A DNA stretch of 64,000 nucleotides from contig DKEG01000060.1 of NCBI GenBank assembly GCA_002452095.1, positions 11,086 through 75,085 of the forward strand, read 5' to 3'. Positions 25,268 to 34,981 of this stretch are shown piece after piece. The notes beneath the pieces are model-generated. The model worked only from the letters and a program-made list of their open reading frames with translations. It made no database searches and was not told the DNA's origin. The translations under genes and the position numbers were made by a program. How positions within the stretch are numbered: position 1 is the first letter of the stretch; each line of letters begins with the position of its first letter. This stretch comes from Bacteroidales bacterium UBA6828. Lineage in GTDB: Bacteria; Bacteroidota; Bacteroidia; Bacteroidales; Paludibacteraceae.

Positions 25268-25295
25268 CAGCGGATTTTATAGGGCTACAAGAAGG

Positions 25296-28200
25296 ATGAG
25301 AAAACATCACTTATTTCGCATATATTGCAGTATGGCATTGCTATGCATAGCGATAGCAGGCTACGGACAGATATTCGAGACCTTACCTTACGAATTCGGG
25401 TTTGAAGATACAGAAGCGACCGAGTTGAGCAAATGGGTGCTCAACCCCGGTATGGGCGTGTATGCCACCGATTCCCTGATTGACCAATGGTGTGTAGGCG
25501 AGGCGTTGCGGAGCAGTGGCGACAAGGGGCTTTATATGTCGAACAGCGGGGGAGAGAACTCGGAGGTAGGCAAACGCGATCTGATTGTCAACCAGATGAC
25601 AGGGGAGATTGAATTGATTATCGGCAACCCGAAGTATGTGCAGTTTGCATACCGTGATTTTGCGCTTCCGACGGGAAATTACTATGTCTGCTTCGATTAC
25701 ATCAGTCCGAATATGCAGTTGGCGGCGGGGTATATCACGTTTATCCAGCCTCCGACGGCGCAATCAAACAAAGTAACGCTGCAACGCGGAACGGACGTAT
25801 TGCCTGCGGTGAACCCGACGGTAGGTCCGGCAAGCGGTGCAGAGACGTGGAATACGGCTAATTTTACCCTGAACGTAACACAGCCGTCGAACGGCGAAGT
25901 GCGCTATGTGCGGCTGTGGTTTGCGTGGCTGAACTCGGAGGCGGACTCGATACAACAGGGTATCAGCGGTGCGATAGACAACATACAGATAGTGGAAAAC
26001 AAGTTCCCGATACCGACCGGTTTTACAGGGACGGTGGAGAACTGCGACCACGTGGTATTCGAATGGAGTCCGGTAGCGACACGGTATCAGTTCCAATACC
26101 GCCGTATCGGAGAAAGCACGTGGAAGAACCGCTGGGTGAACAACAGCAGCACCTATACGCTGCAGAACATGAAGGAGGGAGTCTATGATTTCCGTGTGCG
26201 GAGTATGGATATACAAACCGATGCACAGGGCAAAACGGACACGGTGTACAGCCCTTATGCGTACGTAAACAATTTTACGGTTTTCTGTCCGGAGTTGCAC
26301 TGTATCAACTACTCGAACCTACACGACACCACGTTGGCGCATTGTACATACGGTAACACCTCTCTCGATGGATATGAGGTCAATAAGAACAAGCCCTTTG
26401 AGAAGACGGGCGTGATAGACCAAGGTCCGAACTCGATACTCTCGCGCCATACGGTGGTATGGGACACGACGGCGACCGACCCGCGCACGGGCGGGAAACT
26501 GCGTATGGTACCACGGGGCGAGACCTCGAGTGTGCGTTTGGGCAACTGGGAGACCGGTAACGGCACGGAGGCGATAACATACCCGTATCATGTAGATAAG
26601 AACAGCGAGATACTGCTGTTGCGCTATGCGATAGTGCTACAAGATCCGACGGGGCATAGCGAAGACGAGATGCCGCGATTCGTATTGGAAGTGAAAGACG
26701 AGAACGGGCAGCCTGTGGACGCGACCTGCGGTCGTGTGGATCTGAACCCGCTGAGCAACGACCCCGGTTGGCAGACCATCAAGGGACAGACTATGGATGC
26801 CGACATTGTCTATAAAGACTGGACAACGCTCGGACTGAACCTGAGCGATTACGAGGGGCAGACGCTGTATATCAGCGTAGCGACCTACGACTGCTTCCTC
26901 TCGGCACACTACGGATATGCCTATTTCACGCTGGATTGCGAGTCTGCCAACATCAAGAACACCGGTTGCGGGAAGGAGGTGATGGAGGTGGAAGCCCCCG
27001 ACGGATTCAACTACCAATGGCGTACGGACGACGGCACGGTGCGCTCGACGGAGCGGGCAGTAGATATACGCTCGACCGACCCGACGAACTGGACGTGCCG
27101 ACTGACCTCGAAAGAGAACACGGGCTGTTGGTTCGAACTGAGCATCAACACCACCGCCCGCTGGCCGCAAGCGGAGTTCGGGCTGCTTTATACGCCGCAG
27201 AACTGCGAAAACCGCTATACGATCACCAACACGAGTTATGTATGGGTGAACGAAGACGGGAAGCATATCGAGTACCGCAACGAGGGGTGCGAGAACTACG
27301 AATGGGAGTTCAGCACAGGCGCACAGGACTACACCACCGACCCCAATCCGGGGTATATCATTTTCCCCGCCGAGGGCGGAAAACACTGGGTACACCTGAC
27401 TGCGAAGAACGGTATCGGAGAAGGGGCGTGTATGTCGGACACGACGATAGAAGTGCTGGTACCGCGCGTTGGCGACACGCAGGGGGCAGTGTATGACACC
27501 ATCTGCGAGGGCAGTTGGGTGGACTGGCACGGCAACCGGTACACCACCAGCGGCACATATACTTTCCAAGGACAAGCCCCCGAAACGGGTTGCTACGCGA
27601 ACGACACGCTGTATCTGACCGTAAATCCGCAAGACCTTATCGAACTGGCTGACACGACGGTTTGCTACGGCGATACGGTGCGGCTGGACAGCCTGTGGAC
27701 GGATGTATCGAGGACGATGCGACTGGTATTGCCCAACCGGTACGGCTGCGACAGCACGGTGCTGCGCAAGGTAACGGTGCTGCCCGAGTTGATGCCGATA
27801 ATAGAATCGCAGGAAGCGGACAGCGCACACCTGTACGGCTATATACATATAACCATTTCGGAGTACTCGAATGTATCACGGTTCACCGTCAATGGCACGG
27901 AATATACCGAGTCGGTGGCATTGGACAGCCTGCGAGGCGGGATATACACGATGAATTTCTACAACGATTTCGGTTGCTCCATAAGCGAGGAGATACGTAT
28001 GTGCCGCTATATGGTATTCCAGCGTTGGAACGATGTTATCTCGCTGATGAACGAGAACTATGAGGGCGGCGGAACGTTTACGGGTTATCAATGGTACGAG
28101 AACGGGGAACCGATTGCGGGTGCAAACCGCTCCTACTACTACAAGGCAGGCGGTTTGTCAGAGAACGACTACTACACCTGCTTGGTAACACTGCCGGACG

Positions 28201-28475
28201 GAACGCAGGAGATGAGTTGCGTATTTGTGCCGACGGTTACCCAAGAAGGGCAGGTATCGCTCTCGCCGACATATATCCGCAGCGGGCAGAGCGTGGCGGT
28301 ATCCGTACCGCAGAAAGCGCAAGTGCGCGGATACAACACGATGGGGCAGCCTGTATTCACCGCCGATATACAGGAAGGAAAAAACACATTGCCACTGTCA
28401 GCGGAACGGGGAATGTATATCATTGTGGTATCAACACCCGATGGAGACAAACCGTTCAGGGTGGTCGTGGAATAG
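25296..28475 (+). CDS. Secreted T9SS cell-surface protein, adhesin-like (1)
   Basis: A signal peptide (residues 1-24, ending AGYG) leads into a 1059-residue exported protein. An anchor-like beta-sandwich region (FGFEDTEATELSKWVLN) comes first, then a fibronectin type III-like unit (about 246-345, VVFEWSPVATRYQFQYRR), further beta domains, a PKD-like stretch (YEWEFSTGAQDY) and short Cys-containing repeats (CEGSWVDWHG, CYGDTVRLDS). The last ~75 residues (YNTMGQPVFTADIQEGKNTL, then ERGMYIIVV) form a type A sorting domain for T9SS export and surface attachment. A close paralogue starts at 30732, and an outer-membrane barrel gene follows each. No catalytic domain is seen; the ligand is unknown. 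Confidence 0.85.
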   Translation: MRKHHLFRIYCSMALLCIAIAGYGQIFETLPYEFGFEDTEATELSKWVLNPGMGVYATDSLIDQWCVGEALRSSGDKGLYMSNSGGENSEVGKRDLIVNQMTGEIELIIGNPKYVQFAYRDFALPTGNYYVCFDYISPNMQLAAGYITFIQPPTAQSNKVTLQRGTDVLPAVNPTVGPASGAETWNTANFTLNVTQPSNGEVRYVRLWFAWLNSEADSIQQGISGAIDNIQIVENKFPIPTGFTGTVENCDHVVFEWSPVATRYQFQYRRIGESTWKNRWVNNSSTYTLQNMKEGVYDFRVRSMDIQTDAQGKTDTVYSPYAYVNNFTVFCPELHCINYSNLHDTTLAHCTYGNTSLDGYEVNKNKPFEKTGVIDQGPNSILSRHTVVWDTTATDPRTGGKLRMVPRGETSSVRLGNWETGNGTEAITYPYHVDKNSEILLLRYAIVLQDPTGHSEDEMPRFVLEVKDENGQPVDATCGRVDLNPLSNDPGWQTIKGQTMDADIVYKDWTTLGLNLSDYEGQTLYISVATYDCFLSAHYGYAYFTLDCESANIKNTGCGKEVMEVEAPDGFNYQWRTDDGTVRSTERAVDIRSTDPTNWTCRLTSKENTGCWFELSINTTARWPQAEFGLLYTPQNCENRYTITNTSYVWVNEDGKHIEYRNEGCENYEWEFSTGAQDYTTDPNPGYIIFPAEGGKHWVHLTAKNGIGEGACMSDTTIEVLVPRVGDTQGAVYDTICEGSWVDWHGNRYTTSGTYTFQGQAPETGCYANDTLYLTVNPQDLIELADTTVCYGDTVRLDSLWTDVSRTMRLVLPNRYGCDSTVLRKVTVLPELMPIIESQEADSAHLYGYIHITISEYSNVSRFTVNGTEYTESVALDSLRGGIYTMNFYNDFGCSISEEIRMCRYMVFQRWNDVISLMNENYEGGGTFTGYQWYENGEPIAGANRSYYYKAGGLSENDYYTCLVTLPDGTQEMSCVFVPTVTQEGQVSLSPTYIRSGQSVAVSVPQKAQVRGYNTMGQPVFTADIQEGKNTLPLSAERGMYIIVVSTPDGDKPFRVVVE

Positions 28476-28509
28476 GAACGCTAACTTTTTGAAAAACATA
28501 TATTCTTAA

Positions 28510-28689
28510 AACGTTAATTATCGTGTAATTAGACGTTAACTCTTCAAGGAACATATAATTATCCATATATAATTGAACCATTAATTATTCATAGTTTGCA
28601 TAGCAGAACACATTCATAGGTAATTTGTGGATAATTATATGTTCCCAAAAGGGAAACAATTAACGATTCATTACACGATCATTAACGTT
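28510..28689. repeat. Large nested inverted repeat, 180 bp
   Basis: Two stems are nested. The outer arms (28510-28529 and 28670-28689) pair over 20 bases with one mismatch; the inner arms (28548-28565 and 28628-28645) pair over 18 bases without mismatch. A 62-base A+T-rich loop is enclosed. No coding capacity is present. It could be a small non-autonomous mobile element or a structured RNA between the two genes. Confidence 0.8.
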
Positions 28690-28712
28690 ACAAGAAGAAA
28701 CAGAAAAGACAA

Positions 28713-30599
28713 ATGAAACGCATACTATATATATTGTTGCTGGCAATAGCGTTGCCTATGGCGTTGCAGGCAGCACCGCCTGCACGCAACAGCAAGAACG
28801 CCAAGGCAAAAGGCAAGAGCCATACCACCAGGATACAAGACCTGCATTTTGTCTCGATGTGGGGCGGTGCCGGATACTCGGGACTGGTGAACAACTACTC
28901 CACAGCCACTTTCGATGCGGGATTGGGCAAGACGGGCAGTTTTGACTCACGCTTTATCGGCGGGGGCGGCGGGCTATTAGGCGTAGGTTATGAATTGCAC
29001 CACGGGCATTTTATGTTCTCTGCGGGAACGGAATTGCGCCTTTTCTCTTCAGAAGACCGAATGACGCTTTCGCCGTTCCAAACAGAGCGCGGCGACTATG
29101 CGACGATGATACAAAACTATGAACTGCAAGATTTCCGCGAGACACAAGCCGTAGGGCAACTGATGATACCGATACTCTTTGGCGGCAATTTCGACCGATA
29201 CTATTTTATGGCGGGTGCCAAAATCGGGCACACACTTTTCGGAAGATGGAAACAGCGGGGTGATTTGCTGACCTCTGTAACCGAGCAGATGGGATTGGAA
29301 GACTGGACGGATATTCCTCCGCACAACCTGCAAACAGGGGCTTTGGCGGAACACCCGCTATATAGCGGTATGGGTAACGGACCTATTATGTGGGGATTGG
29401 ATGTAACATTATCCGGCGAGTTCGGCATCAACCTGAACGAGTTTTTCCCCACCGATTGGCAGACTGCCAACGAAGACAGCCGCCACCCATGGCATACCCG
29501 ATTAGGTGTATTTATCGACTATGGTATGCCGGTTCTCTCCGCCCGCACAAGCGACGACTTGCAGTTGGCATACGTGGACGGCACCTACGAGTCGGATGCC
29601 CATCCTGCTAAGTTGTACACCAATTCGCTGCACCGATCGAGTTTTGCGGACAAGAACGTCAGTTCGCTTCTTGTGGGCGTCAAACTGACGGCTCTCTGGC
29701 AGGTGAACAAACCGAGAGTGCCGAACCCGAGAATGGTGTTTGTGGTAACCGACACACTGGGTAACCCGACCACTTCGCAGGCTAGCGTGGAGGTAAAAGA
29801 CACCAACAAACCCAAGCAGAAAGCCAAGGTACGCAATATGGGCAAAGGCAGCAAGGCGGCTGTACGCTATGCCAAATCGACCTATACGGTGGTGGCACGT
29901 GCAGCGGGCTATCTGCCGAGCGATTATACGGGCGATACGCTGCGGGTTATCCACACCGCCGATTTGGATACAATACGTTTTCAGTTGATCCCCGTGCCAC
30001 GCTGGGTATGCTATGTGCATGATTTGGAAACGGAGCAACTGATCGGGGCGACGATGCAACTGAAGAGCCGCGTTTCCAGCGGACACGACAAGACGCTGAC
30101 TATCAATGCGGAGACACCAACGGTAGCAGGGTTGCACTATGGCGATGTATTCGATATGACGCTTTCCGCCAACGGCTATCACGACACCACGGCGGTGGTC
30201 AGCCGTCTGACCGACACGGTGCATTACTACCTGCGCCCGATACACATCGTGCATAAGACGCTGCTGCTCAAACATATGTATTTCGCCACCGACAAAGCGG
30301 ACATCTTGCCGTCGTCCGAACCCGAGTTGATGCGTCTGTACACTATGCTGAACGAGAACCCCGATGCACGTATTTTGATTACGGGACATACCGACTCGCA
30401 AGGTTCGGATATGTACAACCAGGTATTGTCGGAGAAACGTGCCGCAAGCGTGAAAGCAGAGATGGTGAAACGCGGGATAGCCGCCGACCGTATCGAGACC
30501 AACGGCAAGGGCGAGAGCGAGCCGATTGACACCAACGACACGGAAGTAGGACGGCAGAACAACCGCCGTGTACAGATTACGGTGCTGAACGGGGAATAA
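28713..30599 (+). CDS. Outer-membrane barrel protein with C-terminal OmpA domain
   Basis: The 628-residue protein has a signal peptide (residues 1-21, ALQAAP). The next ~310 residues have alternating beta strands of a barrel (GGAGYSGLVNNYS, FMAGAKIGHTLFGRW) ending with LLVGVKLTALWQVNKP. A beta domain then spans about 340-510. The final ~110 residues are an OmpA peptidoglycan-binding domain: FATDKADILPSSEPELMRL, TGHTDSQGSDMYNQVLSEKR and GKGESEPIDTN. It follows the first T9SS adhesin and may be its outer-membrane partner. The barrel part is related to that of the gene at 33907. Confidence 0.85.
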   Translation: MKRILYILLLAIALPMALQAAPPARNSKNAKAKGKSHTTRIQDLHFVSMWGGAGYSGLVNNYSTATFDAGLGKTGSFDSRFIGGGGGLLGVGYELHHGHFMFSAGTELRLFSSEDRMTLSPFQTERGDYATMIQNYELQDFRETQAVGQLMIPILFGGNFDRYYFMAGAKIGHTLFGRWKQRGDLLTSVTEQMGLEDWTDIPPHNLQTGALAEHPLYSGMGNGPIMWGLDVTLSGEFGINLNEFFPTDWQTANEDSRHPWHTRLGVFIDYGMPVLSARTSDDLQLAYVDGTYESDAHPAKLYTNSLHRSSFADKNVSSLLVGVKLTALWQVNKPRVPNPRMVFVVTDTLGNPTTSQASVEVKDTNKPKQKAKVRNMGKGSKAAVRYAKSTYTVVARAAGYLPSDYTGDTLRVIHTADLDTIRFQLIPVPRWVCYVHDLETEQLIGATMQLKSRVSSGHDKTLTINAETPTVAGLHYGDVFDMTLSANGYHDTTAVVSRLTDTVHYYLRPIHIVHKTLLLKHMYFATDKADILPSSEPELMRLYTMLNENPDARILITGHTDSQGSDMYNQVLSEKRAASVKAEMVKRGIAADRIETNGKGESEPIDTNDTEVGRQNNRRVQITVLNGE

Positions 30600-30635
30600 T
30601 GTCTCTTTATTCTCCGTTAAGACCATTAAGAGACA
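30600..30635 (+). terminator. Possible terminator after the OmpA-barrel gene
   Basis: TGTCTCTT (30600-30607) pairs with AAGAGACA (30628-30635), beginning right after the stop codon. The T-tract is poor, so efficiency is uncertain. Confidence 0.4.
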
Positions 30636-30731
30636 ATTAAAATTCTCCGTTAATTAATTACCATTAATTTATCGTTAATTCTTGGATATACATATAATCA
30701 GCCATAAATTAACCATATAATTAGGCGTAGA

Positions 30732-33700
30732 TTGATAATGAAAATAAATACACACATATACAGGGTTATTGCTTTGGCGGGGGTGCTGCTGGCAGGTGTA
30801 TTGCCGATTAGGGCGCAACTGACCTCGTACTATTGCGACTTTGAGGATGCGCAGGAAAAGAACGCATGGGTATGCAATGCCGGGGCGCTTGGGTCAAATT
30901 GCACCAACCAGTGGTATATCGGCAGTTTGGGCGATTTCAGCGAGAACGGTCAGAACGGGTTGTATATATCTTCCGACGGCGGTGCGACCTCGTCTTACAC
31001 CACGGCGAGTGCCTCGTCGGTAGTGGTATATCGCGAACTGAATATGCAAGCGGGTACCTACTTTTTGGACTTCGACTGGCGGGCATTGGGTATGAAAAAT
31101 GCTTCGGTTGTCATATTCTGGATACCACAATCGGTTGCCACAAATTCCAACCCGAATGGGAGTTACAGAACTACGCTGGAGCAGTATCGCATAGGTGGAG
31201 ACACTGTGTTATATGGTGCTATCACATGGCAGTCAGCACGTTTTACAATCAACATCAATGCGAATAACCAAAACGGCAAGTTGGTCTTTATCTGGAATTG
31301 TGCCAAGAACGGAGCCGCTCCCAACCTGCCGGCGGCTTGTATAGACAATATACGCATTACCCCCTATACGGAAGACTGCAAGAAGCCCGAGTTCCCCAAG
31401 GACAACAAGGGCAACACCACGGCTTACGACAAGAACACCGCCACGCTGTCGTGGACGAAAGGCAGCGGGGTGTATCAGGTGCGGGACTATAATATGGAGA
31501 ACGGGAAGGTGGCATTCTATGATGCCATACAGCAGAACTCGGTGCAACTAAAGACCTTTACCGAGGGGTATCACGTATTCTCCGTGCGCTCGGTATGCGG
31601 CGAAGACAGTTTCTCCGAATGGGAGAGTACTGCCGAGTTTATCTGGATACCGGGCAACCGCTGTGTGGATTATATGGATCTGGAGCAGGCAACGTGCTAC
31701 TATGGCAGTTTTGAGAATCCGTATCAAAACATCGGTGTCATAGACAAGGGCTACAACAACCAGGAGTCGCGCCATACCATCCACTATGTAAAAGGCGAAA
31801 CCGACCCGCGCACCGAAAACAAACTGAAGACTATCCCCGACGGAGAAATTGCATCCGTCCGTTTGGGCAACTGGAAAAACGGCGGCGAAGCAGAGGCTAT
31901 CGAGTACAAATATACCGTGCAGGCGGGGCAGAGCGACATTATGGAACTCAAATATGCCGTTGTACTGGAAATGCCGGGGCATGGAGTGGATGAACACGGC
32001 GTTAATGAAGATCCGCAGTTTTTGCTGAGTATTTATGACCAAAGCGGACAACAGATAACCCCGCCAACGTGTTTTAGTGCCAACTTTGCCGGTTCTTCCA
32101 CCGGTGGAGGTGTGGAAGACTGGAACCGTTGGAAACCGGATGACAACGAACTCAGCACCGACACTATCGTTTGGAAAGACTGGACAACGCTCTCTATCTC
32201 GCTGCGCAAATATGTCGGGCAAACCCTCACATTCCGTTTCACCACCAAAGACTGCCAACCGGCAGGGCACTACGGTTATGCTTATTTCACTATCGGCTGC
32301 CGCAGCGGCGACTTGGAAGGTATCGCCTGCGGCGATTTTGAGACCGACCATTTCAACGCACCCGAGGGATTCAACTATGTCTGGTACGAAGCCAAAGACC
32401 CGCGTCAGACACCTATCGGCACTGATACTTTGCACCTCCCCTACGTGGACGGCAATGTGCTGCATATCGACAAACAAGACACGTGTATCTATGCCGTAGA
32501 GGTCATTTCGAAGATGGGCGACCATTGCTCCTACACACTGACCGCCAACCCCAACCCGCGTTTCCCTGTTGCGGAGGTCAAAGGACAGACGCGTGTGGAG
32601 AACTGCACCAATTATGCGGACTTTACCAACACATCGCATATCTATTTCATCAACCGCAAAGACGGCTCGTTATCAGAGTCAAAAGAACCGGTAGAGGATG
32701 TGATTTGGGATTTCGGCGACGGCTATCCGTTGGTACATTCCACGGCAAGTACCCTTACGCACGAATATCCCGCTTCGGGCGGCAAGTTCACCGCCAAAGC
32801 CATTGCCTCGATGAGCAACGGCGTCTGCCAGGATACCGCCTTGATAGAGATAGAACTCCCCGACCTGAGTGCGGGCAACGACACCCGTATAGACAAATGT
32901 ACGGGCGAGAGTTATACCCTGCCTACCGGGGTGGAAGTAACCCAAGACACCGTATATACATACGACGACAAAAACCAATACGGGTGCGATGCCGCAAGCC
33001 ATATCTTTGTCCGTTTCCATAAGCAGAAAACAGACACCGTAGATGCGGCTGTCTGCGAAGGCGAGACCTACGATTTTGAGGGCGAGACCTACACTACGGC
33101 GGGGCAGTACACCGCCCGATTAGTGTCCGCTGCGGGGTGCGACAGCCTGCGCACGCTCAACCTGACGGTTTATCCGAAACTGATTGTCGATGTGCAAGAT
33201 ACTATCTCGCTTTGCGCGGGCGACCCCGCATTGGTCATTCCTTACGACCACAAACAGGGGCAGTTGGATTCGGTAGAGGTACATCTCGGTAACATCAGGG
33301 TATCCACAGGGAAAGACAGTATCTGTATTTTTATGCCCGGTGAGGAAATACGCATCCCCTTATCGGCAGACATCACCCCGCAAGACTATCCGATGACTAT
33401 CGTTTTCGGATCAAAACAATGCCCTATGGAGCCTGTCCGTGTCATAGTACGCATACGCTATGCCGCCTCGGTCATCGAGCAGAAAAATGACCTGATAGCC
33501 CTGCTCAATGCGGATTACAACGGCGGTTTCTCGTGGATTGGCTACCAATGGTACTGCAACGGCACGCCCATCCTCGGAGCGGAAACTTCCTATATAGTGG
33601 TCGACGATGAGCACCTCGGCGATGAGTACTACTGCCTGCTGACCCGCGAGGACGGCACAGTCGTTTCCACCTGCCCGATTACGTACATCGGTGGCACTAC

Positions 33701-33929
33701 CCCCATAGAAAACGTAACAGACCGGAAAGTATATCCCACATTCGTTTCCGCAGGCGAAACCCTGCATATCGCAGGCGAGACCGCCATTACGATAGTGGAC
33801 GTATTGGGCAACCAAGTGGCTGCCTACCGGTCGCAAGAGGGGCATTGGACATTCCCTGCACCCGCCCGCAGCGGACTCTATTTTGTATTGAATACACAAC
33901 AAATAATTGCTCGAATCATTGTACACTAA
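30732..33929 (+). CDS. Secreted T9SS cell-surface protein, adhesin-like (2)
   Basis: This 1065-residue paralogue of the 25296 gene has a signal peptide (ending IRAQL near residue 29). It keeps the same domain order: an N-terminal sandwich (FEDAQEKNAWVCNAGALG), a fibronectin-like unit (AYDKNTATLSWTKGSGVYQV), the long shared middle (VDYMDLEQATCYYGSFENPY; KIVWKDWTTL-like motif in both), a PKD-like stretch (VIWDFGDGYPLVHST) and the Cys repeats. It ends with a type A sorting domain (ITIVDVLGNQVAAYRSQEGH, ARSGLYFVLNT). The reading frame overlaps the next gene by 23 bases, which implies linked translation. Confidence 0.85.
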   Translation: MIMKINTHIYRVIALAGVLLAGVLPIRAQLTSYYCDFEDAQEKNAWVCNAGALGSNCTNQWYIGSLGDFSENGQNGLYISSDGGATSSYTTASASSVVVYRELNMQAGTYFLDFDWRALGMKNASVVIFWIPQSVATNSNPNGSYRTTLEQYRIGGDTVLYGAITWQSARFTININANNQNGKLVFIWNCAKNGAAPNLPAACIDNIRITPYTEDCKKPEFPKDNKGNTTAYDKNTATLSWTKGSGVYQVRDYNMENGKVAFYDAIQQNSVQLKTFTEGYHVFSVRSVCGEDSFSEWESTAEFIWIPGNRCVDYMDLEQATCYYGSFENPYQNIGVIDKGYNNQESRHTIHYVKGETDPRTENKLKTIPDGEIASVRLGNWKNGGEAEAIEYKYTVQAGQSDIMELKYAVVLEMPGHGVDEHGVNEDPQFLLSIYDQSGQQITPPTCFSANFAGSSTGGGVEDWNRWKPDDNELSTDTIVWKDWTTLSISLRKYVGQTLTFRFTTKDCQPAGHYGYAYFTIGCRSGDLEGIACGDFETDHFNAPEGFNYVWYEAKDPRQTPIGTDTLHLPYVDGNVLHIDKQDTCIYAVEVISKMGDHCSYTLTANPNPRFPVAEVKGQTRVENCTNYADFTNTSHIYFINRKDGSLSESKEPVEDVIWDFGDGYPLVHSTASTLTHEYPASGGKFTAKAIASMSNGVCQDTALIEIELPDLSAGNDTRIDKCTGESYTLPTGVEVTQDTVYTYDDKNQYGCDAASHIFVRFHKQKTDTVDAAVCEGETYDFEGETYTTAGQYTARLVSAAGCDSLRTLNLTVYPKLIVDVQDTISLCAGDPALVIPYDHKQGQLDSVEVHLGNIRVSTGKDSICIFMPGEEIRIPLSADITPQDYPMTIVFGSKQCPMEPVRVIVRIRYAASVIEQKNDLIALLNADYNGGFSWIGYQWYCNGTPILGAETSYIVVDDEHLGDEYYCLLTREDGTVVSTCPITYIGGTTPIENVTDRKVYPTFVSAGETLHIAGETAITIVDVLGNQVAAYRSQEGHWTFPAPARSGLYFVLNTQQIIARIIVH

Positions 33930-34842
33930 ACCACATATAGTATCCGTTCTGTTGTTGCTGGTCAGCGTGGCTGTCTCGGCGCAATACTCCACCGGTCGTG
34001 TCAACCACTATCTGGCTCTCTCGCTGGGCGGCGGCGAAAGCAATACGTTCACGTCTTTCGCCGGCAACTCCTCTTTCTCCAAAGACCAAGTGGGCGGAAA
34101 TGCCTTGTTCAACCTTGCCTACGAACTGCGCAAGAACCAATTTTTCTTCGGGTTCGGCGCAGGCGTTGACTACCACTACACATGGCAAAAGACGGAACCG
34201 TTCTGCAATCCGTTCAACCGCATCGACCGCGAAGGCGATGACATCACCTACGCCTACGAATATACCAACTACTGCGACCGACAGCACGTTCTCTCGGTGG
34301 GTATCCCTGTCTATTTCGGCGGGTATATAGGCAACTATGCGTACCTCCTTGCGGGGGCGAAAATATCTCTCCCCGTGCAGGCAAAGCACCATACCACCAC
34401 TATGCTTTCCACTAGCGGCACCTATACCCGTTTTATTCACACCATAGAGAATGCACCGACGTATGGTTATTTCCCCGCGGAGGAGTACACCTACAGCCAA
34501 ACATACACCGACCACACACTGCGCATTGCACCGATGGCGGAAGCAGGTGCACGCTTGCCGCTCCGCAGCCGCCGTGTAGAAATGCGCCTCGGTGTATATG
34601 CCGAGTACCACATTCCTATTTCCTACACCCACAATCTGCTGCTGGTCGATTACTCGCAGATGCCCACCACACCGCCCGACGAAAATACCCTGCAAGATAT
34701 GCACAATCTGTTGATATTCAACCCGCTTACACAATCCAACCTACAAGGCAAGACTTGGTCGCAACTCACGGTGGGTATCAAATGGACGTGCCTATTCAAT
34801 CTAACCCGCCAAACCTATCCATGCCGTTGTTTGGAGATGTAG
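33907..34842 (+). CDS. Outer-membrane beta-barrel protein without OmpA domain
   Basis: The 311-residue frame begins at a TTG inside the end of the preceding gene; a second TTG 12 bases on is an equally good start, and both precede a signal peptide (VSVLLLLVSVAVSAQ). No ATG is available before that peptide. The mature part is barrel-like, with strands such as NHYLALSLGGG, FFFGFGAGVDYHYTW and LLAGAKISLPVQ, ending LTVGIKWTCLFNL. That end resembles the LLVGVKLTALWQVN end of the barrel at 28713, which carries an extra OmpA domain. The overlap and pairing with the T9SS gene suggest an export or anchoring partner. Confidence 0.75.
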   Translation: MLESLYTKPHIVSVLLLLVSVAVSAQYSTGRVNHYLALSLGGGESNTFTSFAGNSSFSKDQVGGNALFNLAYELRKNQFFFGFGAGVDYHYTWQKTEPFCNPFNRIDREGDDITYAYEYTNYCDRQHVLSVGIPVYFGGYIGNYAYLLAGAKISLPVQAKHHTTTMLSTSGTYTRFIHTIENAPTYGYFPAEEYTYSQTYTDHTLRIAPMAEAGARLPLRSRRVEMRLGVYAEYHIPISYTHNLLLVDYSQMPTTPPDENTLQDMHNLLIFNPLTQSNLQGKTWSQLTVGIKWTCLFNLTRQTYPCRCLEM

Positions 34843-34883
34843 TTTTTTTTATTTTTTAACACGCTCCCTTTGTGCTACCTTTT

Positions 34884-34916
34884 ACGGAGAAAAGACGTAG
34901 AAAGGACGTAGAAAGA
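34884..34916. repeat. Three tandem 11-bp units, ACGTAGAAA core
   Basis: ACGGAGAAAAG, ACGTAGAAAGG and ACGTAGAAAGA follow without spacers, upstream of the giant gene. Two perfect copies of a near-identical unit are at 56849-56870. Confidence 0.85.
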
Positions 34917-34981
34917 AGCGGTGGATGCAATGGGTATATAGTATAAAAAAGACATTTGCTTTGTTATAAAATATAAATAAT

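Noticed and set aside
26637..27848. 403-codon frame on the minus strand inside the first adhesin gene
   Set aside because: Antisense shadow; composition rich in Arg, His and Val without any motif, while the plus strand has a continuous 1059-residue product.
28510..28689. Complete insertion sequence
   Set aside because: Inverted arms are present but there is no transposase frame inside the 180 bp.
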